From positions 1 through 25,394 of IMG/VR virus record IMGVR_UViG_3300005582_000092: DNA of 25,394 nucleotides. One strand, written 5' to 3'. This document shows positions 15,649 to 22,400 of the stretch, one piece after another. The stretch is from a virus. Made by a program: the position numbers and the translations under genes. Each line of letters begins with the position of its first letter. Positions within the stretch are counted from its first letter, which is position 1. The notes beneath the pieces were generated by a model, which saw only the letters and a list, made by a program, of their open reading frames with translations, made no database searches and was not told the origin of the DNA.

Positions 15649-16251
15649 TTATTTATTTAATATTTGTACATTAGGTGATGTTACTGTTAAACATTTACCT
15701 ATCGTTGTATTTGTTGTTGGTCCATAATGCATAAAACCAACTGGTAGTAATGAAGTTGAAGACTGTGTTTCAAAATTTACATAACCAACAACTCCTCCTG
15801 ATGTCATTTCCCATACAAAACCAAAATCAGTATTTGGGTTCCATGTCGTTGATGTAGAAACCCTAAAAGTTCCAACTACTACTCCTGTACCAGTTGGTAT
15901 AATAGGAGATGTTTCGTTGGTGAAGATATTTGTTGCTGAAGAGAAATTTAATTTTCTCTGTCCTGAAATATACGGTAAGTTAGTTGTTCCTTTTTGTGGC
16001 CAACCTAACCATTCTGGAATAGTATTGTCATTCAATGCTTTCCATGTTATAGTTCCTGTTGTTAATTTCGGAGAATGAACTCCACGAATAATCAAAGCAT
16101 TTAATTTAACTACTGATGTACCAGTATTTGTTAAACGGATTTGGAAGTCTGCGGTATTTGTTGTTGAACCCAACCACTCCATGTCCATTTTAACCGATAC
16201 TGTTGGTGCAACGTTAGTTAATTCAAGTAATCTTTGTTCTTTAATGTTCAT
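15649..16251 (-). CDS. Beta-rich virion accessory protein candidate
   Basis: I do not recognise this 200-aa protein with certainty. After a short start (MNIKEQRLLELTNVAPTVSV) it is made of Thr/Ser/Asn-rich beta strands such as FQIRLTNTGTSVVKLNALII, TWNPNTDFGFVWEMTSGG and GYVNFETQSS, with one Cys near the C-terminus. The TADFQIRLTNTGTS strand pattern recalls immunoglobulin- or cohesin-like domains of Bacteroidota surface proteins, but I would not name a family. There is no signal peptide, so export by a host pathway is unlikely and a virion-surface or decoration role is more natural. It lies just after the sheath terminator and begins a block with the two small leader-bearing genes. The L-L-E at residues 8-10 is too weak to add this gene to the leader family. 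Confidence 0.6.
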   Translation of the reverse strand: MNIKEQRLLELTNVAPTVSVKMDMEWLGSTTNTADFQIRLTNTGTSVVKLNALIIRGVHSPKLTTGTITWKALNDNTIPEWLGWPQKGTTNLPYISGQRKLNFSSATNIFTNETSPIIPTGTGVVVGTFRVSTSTTWNPNTDFGFVWEMTSGGVVGYVNFETQSSTSLLPVGFMHYGPTTNTTIGKCLTVTSPNVQILNK

Positions 16252-16269
16252 TTTTTATTTTTTTAAAGT

Positions 16270-16292
16270 AAAAAAGGGGGGTAATACCCCCC
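16270..16292 (-). terminator. Strong Rho-independent terminator after tail sheath gene
   Basis: A perfect 6-bp G:C stem (GGGGGG 16276-16281, CCCCCC 16287-16292) has a 5-nt loop. On the minus strand it reads TGGGGGGTATTACCCCCC followed by TTTTTT. It begins 12 nt after the sheath stop and is by far the most G/C-rich patch in its surroundings. Confidence 0.93.
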
Positions 16293-16304
16293 AAATTCTT
16301 ATTT

Positions 16305-19154
16305 TTAAATATCGTCAAAACTTGCACCTGTATTTGTGATATTGAATTCTATTGATATAAATTCTAATGATCTAGTTGGTTTAATAAAAATTCTACCATT
16401 CAATTCATTTCTATCTATAGATTCTGGTGTATCATCTAACACAACTCTAAAGTCTGTCAAACCTCTTTCTTTTCTAATGTTATCTAAGATTGGGTTTACT
16501 AAACTTAAGAATTGGTTTCTAACCACCTCATCATTTTGTTCAAATAACAATCTGATAGAAACTGCAGATATAAGTTTTCTTGCTTGTAACAATAATCTTC
16601 TAACGTTAATTCTGTTAAGTGCACTTTCTTTAACTTGTAATGTTTTATTACCAAATATTACTACACCTACATCTGAGAATGTAGCCATTGGGTTAATTCT
16701 ACCTTCGTACAGATCATCTCTATCATCTAATTTAAGTTTTACTCTCGCTTTAACTGCGTTTGTTGTACCTCTATTTAAACCTGCTGCGGCGAACCAAGGG
16801 AACGCAACGTTATCTGTAAGTGCGATGTTTCTCATAACCTCTACAGTTGGTGGTAACCAAACATATCTGTTATTTTCAGTATCGTTCATTTGAATCCAAG
16901 GCCAGTAAGTGGCAGAATAGTTAGAGTCTATACCTGAATCTTCTAGTAAGTTAACTGCCTCATCTGGAGTTAATGCAACCCCATCTACATCTGTATCAGG
17001 TGTTGTCGTAACATATAAAGAATCCGCCCTATCAACCTCAATCATATCCACTGCATTTTCAATCAAACTTATATTATCTCTAAGGTCAATTCCTGGTGTT
17101 GCGAAAACGTTAATGTTTACTGCTTCAGGATTATTGAACGTATAAATACCGTCTAAGTATGCGTAAAAGTCAGATGTAATACCATTATCACCTTCACTAG
17201 TTATAAATGATGTAAATGTTCCGTTAGTTAAACCTATAGAACCTTTAGATCCTGTCTTAGTATAAGCATCTGTGTTAGTTCTTGTGGTTCTATACTCATC
17301 CCATCCATCCCATCCACCAAATGGTGTTAATGTGAATTTTCTTGATGCTAATTTTTCGTAAGGTCCACCAACTAAACTTGCGTCTGTTGTGAATGCTGAA
17401 ATACCGACTTGTAAAGTAGGTACATAACTATTAGTTCCTAATTCTACTGTAGCACCATTTGCGTTTACATCTAAGTGGAATCCATCAGTTTTACCTGTAT
17501 ATTCACCGTTGTTAACTGCATTTTTACCTTTATAGTCGAAGAAATCTTGATCGACACCTATTTCACTATTTAATCCCAAATAAACTTTTCTCAATTTATT
17601 TGTGTTAAAGTCACTGTATTGTGTTTTATATTCAATTTTAGGTGCTAACGAAGTTCTATTACCAATATAAGTTCTATTAAGAACACCCTCAAATCCTGCA
17701 GGAAAGTGGTTAACTAAATCTGGATCGTTTACATCGTAAAATTCGATCATAATATATTTACTTCTCAATGGATATTCACCATCTACAGTACCAATCTTTC
17801 TACCTAAGAATCCTGTTGCAGTATTATCTAAACTAATTGATGAAAATTTCTCAACTACATTTGGGTTAGCATCTGTATCGTAGAAACTTCTTACCACTAA
17901 GTCAAATGTTTTATTATCTGGTTGAACATTTAAAATTGAAATTTTAATGTCATCATTCGCAGCGTTACCGTCAGATATTGTTACAAATCTAAATAGTCTT
18001 TGTAAAGTTGCACCTGAACCAGTACCTTTTAATTCGGAAAGAACCCAAGGTGAAGCCGCAGATTTCCAACCCTCTAAATAATTATTAAAGTTATATGTTG
18101 ATGTCGCAGAAATTTCTAAGAAAGTAATATCTAAACCTCTAACTTGATCTTTAGCAATTAAATCTTCTAATACGTTAGTATAAATTTCCTCAACCCACAA
18201 TTCTGATTCTTTATCTTGTATTGAACTACCGAATACTCTAGGTAAAAAATTCTTTTTAGTTCTATCCATAGATACATCATATGTAAATGCGTCACCCGTA
18301 GAACCAGTACCATTGATACTAAACGATGCTAAGGCATTTGTGACAATATTTGATGTATTAGTCATAAACGCATTTGTTGTACCAGTTACATCATAAATAA
18401 TGTTTTGATTCGCTTGATCGTAAGTACCTCTAGGTCTTAAAGTGGCAATTACACTACCATCAACATCACTGAAACAAGATGCGGTATATGTTACTACAGT
18501 ACCACTAGTAGTACCAGTTATAAAACCACCTGGAGATGTACCTTTTGCAGTGACTGTCATATTAAAAGTAGCACCACTAAAATTACAACCAGTTTTAACA
18601 TATACTGGTGATGTAACACTAATTGTTGATCCTGTTGATAACAACCCTATAGTTGTAAAACTAGATGTAATTTGATTATCGTTATATAATGCCTGTAAAT
18701 TAGTTGACCCCCACGTAAGTGTAATTGGGTTACCTGTTGTTTGTGCAGAATAAGTTAATAATGTTGCAATAGTTGAAGATGTACCTGATGCAACCGTATC
18801 TGGATCTTCTGATGAGTCCAATGTAATTGACCAAGAGTCACCTGCTTTATAACCTGACAAACCTAAAACCCTACTAACATATAATTGATTAGTTTGACTT
18901 AAAAATGATTTGGCTATATAATTTAATTCGTATTTTTGGTATCCGTTCCCTTTATACTTTTCAGGGTTCAAACCACCAAAATAACTGATAAACTCATCGT
19001 AATTAGAAATGAAGACTGGCTCAAACGCTGGTCCTTTAGGTGTCTCACCTAATAATCCCAATGTTGTTACCCCAACCTGTCTAGTTACGAAAGTTAAATC
19101 TTTTTCTGATGTAAACACACCAGGACTTACAAAAATTCTATCTGTTGATGCCAT
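16305..19154 (-). CDS. gp18: Tail sheath protein (T4 gp18-like)
   Basis: This 949-aa protein is the contractile sheath that drives the tube through the host envelope. The N-terminus (ASTDRIFVSPGVFTSEKDLT, then VGVTTLGLLGETPKGPAFEP) and the C-terminal 250 residues are typical of gp18. The latter contain INVFATPGIDLRDN, NRGTTNAVKARVKLKL, INPMATFSDVGVVIFGNKTL, RRLLLQARKLISAVSIRLLF and LEFISIEFNITNTG. It is clearly longer than T4 gp18 (659 aa). Part of the surplus is a Thr/Gly/Ser-rich beta insertion at about 110-290 (TVTAKGTSPGGFITGTTSGT), which may be a surface-exposed domain. The ATG at 19154 has an A/T-only leader and a TATTTATA box 41 nt upstream. A strong terminator follows, so it is expressed as a single-gene unit. 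Confidence 0.96.
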   Translation of the reverse strand: MASTDRIFVSPGVFTSEKDLTFVTRQVGVTTLGLLGETPKGPAFEPVFISNYDEFISYFGGLNPEKYKGNGYQKYELNYIAKSFLSQTNQLYVSRVLGLSGYKAGDSWSITLDSSEDPDTVASGTSSTIATLLTYSAQTTGNPITLTWGSTNLQALYNDNQITSSFTTIGLLSTGSTISVTSPVYVKTGCNFSGATFNMTVTAKGTSPGGFITGTTSGTVVTYTASCFSDVDGSVIATLRPRGTYDQANQNIIYDVTGTTNAFMTNTSNIVTNALASFSINGTGSTGDAFTYDVSMDRTKKNFLPRVFGSSIQDKESELWVEEIYTNVLEDLIAKDQVRGLDITFLEISATSTYNFNNYLEGWKSAASPWVLSELKGTGSGATLQRLFRFVTISDGNAANDDIKISILNVQPDNKTFDLVVRSFYDTDANPNVVEKFSSISLDNTATGFLGRKIGTVDGEYPLRSKYIMIEFYDVNDPDLVNHFPAGFEGVLNRTYIGNRTSLAPKIEYKTQYSDFNTNKLRKVYLGLNSEIGVDQDFFDYKGKNAVNNGEYTGKTDGFHLDVNANGATVELGTNSYVPTLQVGISAFTTDASLVGGPYEKLASRKFTLTPFGGWDGWDEYRTTRTNTDAYTKTGSKGSIGLTNGTFTSFITSEGDNGITSDFYAYLDGIYTFNNPEAVNINVFATPGIDLRDNISLIENAVDMIEVDRADSLYVTTTPDTDVDGVALTPDEAVNLLEDSGIDSNYSATYWPWIQMNDTENNRYVWLPPTVEVMRNIALTDNVAFPWFAAAGLNRGTTNAVKARVKLKLDDRDDLYEGRINPMATFSDVGVVIFGNKTLQVKESALNRINVRRLLLQARKLISAVSIRLLFEQNDEVVRNQFLSLVNPILDNIRKERGLTDFRVVLDDTPESIDRNELNGRIFIKPTRSLEFISIEFNITNTGASFDDI

Positions 19155-19195
19155 TTAAATTTAATTTATTTTTTATTATTGATTTCGTTTTTTAT

Positions 19196-19203
19196 TATAA
19201 ATA
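19196..19203 (-). promoter_or_regulatory. TATTTATA box, candidate promoter of tail sheath gene
   Basis: The gene-sense context is TGGCATATTTATAATAAAAA. It ends 41 nt before the sheath ATG, similar to the 45-nt spacing at the tube gene, so the two major tail proteins have matching promoter geometry. Confidence 0.5.
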
Positions 19204-19250
19204 TGCCAATATTTTTGAAAAATTTATTTTTAAAGTCTCATTTTTAAAAA

Positions 19251-19283
19251 TAGTATGTTAATTATCATACTTTTATCATACTT
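19251..19283 (+). repeat. Operator-like array of three contiguous 11-bp units
   Basis: TTATCATACTT occurs twice in perfect tandem (19262-19272 and 19273-19283). The adjoining unit TAGTATGTTAA (19251-19261) matches its reverse complement at 9 of 11 positions. Units 1 and 2 together form a near-perfect 20-bp palindrome. One-turn spacing and its position 15 nt before a small RHH-like gene suggest an autoregulatory operator. Confidence 0.6.
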
Positions 19284-19298
19284 ATTATAAAAAGTGTT

Positions 19299-19454
19299 AT
19301 GAAAAGGGATAAAAATTTGAAAATCACACCACAAACCCATAAAATATTGAAACAGTACTGTGAGGATAATGGGTTGAAAATGTTCGCGTTTGTTGAAAAA
19401 CTAATTAAAGATAAATGTATACCAAAAAAAGATATATATGGTGATGTCGAATAA
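19299..19454 (+). CDS. Small ribbon-helix-helix-like DNA-binding protein
   Basis: This 51-aa plus-strand ORF is not a shadow of any other gene. It starts MKRDKNLKITPQTHKILKQY, then CEDNGLKMFAFVEKLIKDKC. The pattern strand (NLKIT), helix (PQTHKILKQYCEDNG), turn (LK), helix (MFAFVEKLIKDKC) is that of ribbon-helix-helix (Arc/MetJ-type) repressors and is common among tiny phage ORFs. Such proteins dimerise and place the paired strands in the DNA major groove. It lies 37 nt upstream of the 1603-aa enzyme on the same strand and 15 nt downstream of three contiguous 11-bp repeats. It probably controls itself and the enzyme gene. The ATG at 19299 is the only sensible start; the short C-terminal tail after residue 40 is charged. 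Confidence 0.6.
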   Translation: MKRDKNLKITPQTHKILKQYCEDNGLKMFAFVEKLIKDKCIPKKDIYGDVE

Positions 19455-19473
19455 TATTTATTTTTTTTGTTTT

Positions 19474-19491
19474 ATACCTTAATATTGGTAT
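19474..19491 (+). promoter_or_regulatory. Hairpin abutting the start codon of the glycosyltransferase gene
   Basis: ATACC (19474-19478) and GGTAT (19487-19491) form a 5-bp stem with an 8-nt A/T loop; the ATG follows immediately at 19492. A TATTTATT sequence lies upstream at 19455-19462 on the gene strand, a near match to the promoter box. The stem may modulate initiation, but it is weak. Confidence 0.3.
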
Positions 19492-22400
19492 ATGAAAAAG
19501 TTACTATTAATTACTCCACATTTATCTACGGGTGGTGCACCACAATTCACTTTAAATAGGATTGAATTATTAAAAGACACTTATGATGTTTATTGTGTCG
19601 AATATAGTTTTTTATCACCTCATTTTGTAGTTCAAAGAAATAAAATTATAGACTTATTAAAAGATAAGTTTTTTGCCTTAGAAAATGATAAAGACAATCT
19701 TTTAAATATCATTAATTCAATTAATCCTGATATCATATCAATTGAGGAATTTTCGGAAACATTTATGGAAAATCATTTATTAGATTTTATTTATAAAAAA
19801 GATAGGGTATGGATGATTTTGGAGACTACTCATACTTCATACAACAATTCAAATATTAAAAGATATTTTCCCGATAAATTTATATTCGTTTCAGAATGGT
19901 CGAAAAAAATGTATTCTCACTTCGGTGTAGAATCTGAGGTAATAGAATACCCAATAGATAAAAAGGAAAAGAAAGAAAAAGAATCGAAAGAAAAGTTATC
20001 ATTTGACAATGATTATATACATATATTAAATGTTGGGTTATTTACACCCGGAAAAAATCAAGGTTACGCATTTGAAATTGCGAGAAGATTTTTAGATAAA
20101 AAAGTATTATTTCACTTTGTAGGTAATCAGGCAGGTAATTTTGAGGATTATTGGGGTGAGATTTTAAAAGATAAACCAAGTAATTGTATACTATGGGGTG
20201 AAAGAGAAGATGTGGAAGACTTTATTATGGCATCCGATGTGTTCTTATTTAGTTCTATATTAGAACTTAACCCATTAGTCATTAAAGAGGTTATGAGATA
20301 TGATACTCCTATATTTATGTTTAATTTGGAAACATATTGTGATGTATATAATAACAATGAAAATATTACTTTCTTATCTGGTAATGTTAGTGAAGACGTA
20401 AACAATATAAAAAAATTATTAGGAATCAAAAACGAAAAACCAAAAGATAAGTTAGATAAATCTTATGTCTATTACGCAACTGAAAAATATTTTGATATTG
20501 TAAAAAAATCTGTTGAATCAATTCGACAGTTTAGTGATAAACCTATAATAGTTTATTTACTAAATTCTGATAGAAAAATTGATGTTGAAAATACTATTAC
20601 CGTAAATTGGAAATGTAATATTAGTGAATCTGAAAATATGTTTATTAATGAAAATGATAATTTTTATATTAATAGATCTAACAGTGAGATATATAATATT
20701 TTAATACAAAGACCTTTAATAGTAAAAGATGCCTTAGAAAAATATTCTAATGTAGTTGCATATGTTGATAGTGATTCTATTGCGACTAAAAGTGTTGACA
20801 ATATTTTTAATATGTACGATGAAAATCTTAACTACCCTTATTTTGTAGAAGGTATTTATGATTATTTAATTATAAACGGTAGAGGTGGGGCATCTTCTAA
20901 AGAAGATTTATCAAATACGTTAGAACACCCAACTTGTGAATTATTCAATGTAAACCAAAAAGTTAGAGAGAAATATAGACAAACAGGATATTTTGTGTCT
21001 GGACAAAACACAACTGATTTTTTAAACGAATGGTACCAAATGTGTATACATCCTGAAATACTAAAGAATAATGAATGGTATGCACCTTTTAATGAAGAAA
21101 CTATTCTCAATGTATTACTTTGGAAAAGAAATATATTAGATGGACTACCATACATTTATGTTAATGGTTCTTTAGACACAATAGATAAAGTTAATGATAT
21201 TGGTTTTAATGGTGTGGACTCACATCACGGTGATTGGTTTAAAATACCTAAGAAAAGGGATAATTTATTATTTTATCACGGAGAAAAGAGAATTGACGTA
21301 TTAGATAATATGAAAAAAAAATTAAAAGGTTTATATTATAAAAATATAAAAATTGCGGACGCGGGTTATGTTATTAATTTACCACATAGGGTAGATAGAA
21401 GAGAAAGTGTGATAAAAATACTTAATGAATTAGAAATAACTGGTTATGAATTTGTTGATGGGACTGTTATAGAACATCCTGAATATAAGAAATTAGGTTG
21501 TACTGCCTCTTATTTAGGAATTTTTAAAAACGTTCTAAAAAGTGATTTAGAAAATATAATTGTTATAGAGGATGATGTTAAACTAATGAATGGTGTTGAT
21601 AAAAACCATTTAGATAACATATTCAATGTATGGGACAAAACAGTAAAAAATTATGATGTCGTTGCATTAGGTGTTAAACTTTTACCGAGAAGTGAGATTA
21701 AAGTGAACGGTGACACACACGGTAGTTTTGAAGAAATGTTGTGTAGTCAATCTTTATTTTACCATAGACACTTTATAGAACATTACGTTAGTCAAATGGA
21801 AAATTATATGAATCCTGAACATTATCTTTATAAATGTACTATAGATATGTTTTTAAATGATTGTTCTTGTGAAGAGTATAGATTCATTCACTCAAAAAAT
21901 CATAAGAAATTTAATTTTGGTATCACATTACCAATGGTATTCACACAAACAGATAGTTTTTCAGATAACGAACTTTTCTTACAAGAGTATGATAATGTTA
22001 TGGAAAACTCATTTTGGGAAAGTTTAAATACTAATGGTAAAAAAAATAATTTTTTTCTTAATGAAATTGGATCAGTTGATTCACAAAAAACAAAAGAAAA
22101 GTATATTAATGTTATGAAACAAACAAATATGGATAAAAATATGAATAAAAATGAAAACATTAAGTTTAATGTTAACTTTGTAAATCAACCATTCTTTGAG
22201 ATAGTGGGGAATTCCGATAAAAAATATAGTGTCGAATTTTTTGATACAAACGGAAAATCGATATATACTACTGTATTGGGTGCAAATATGTGGTCAAAAA
22301 TAAATCGTAGTTACTTCGAAAATTGGGAGATTAAAGTAACATCAGATGACGGTTATGAAAAAATAATTAATTATGATGTAAAAGGAAAAAGAGTATATAT

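Larger units (their letters stand above)
19155..19298. promoter_or_regulatory. Divergent control region between sheath and glycosyltransferase island
   Basis: This 144-bp gap separates the minus-strand sheath gene from the plus-strand island. It holds the sheath TATTTATA box (19196-19203, minus) and the operator-like 11-bp array (19251-19283) facing the small RHH gene. The plus strand just after the array, TTATTATAAAAAGTG, could be a -10-like region, but no clear Bacteroidota TAnnTTTG element is visible. Confidence 0.5.

Noticed and set aside
15649-15700. L-L-E near the start of the 200-aa protein as another protease-leader site
   Set aside because: Position 10 is very early, there is no basic amphipathic helix of the ESDLKRI type before it, and beta strands begin right after.
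14776-15727. Plus-strand ORFs of 121 and 145 aa opposite the small leader-bearing genes
   Set aside because: They are antisense shadows with biased Ser/Phe/Leu composition. The minus frames have recognisable shared leaders, sensible starts and a terminator.
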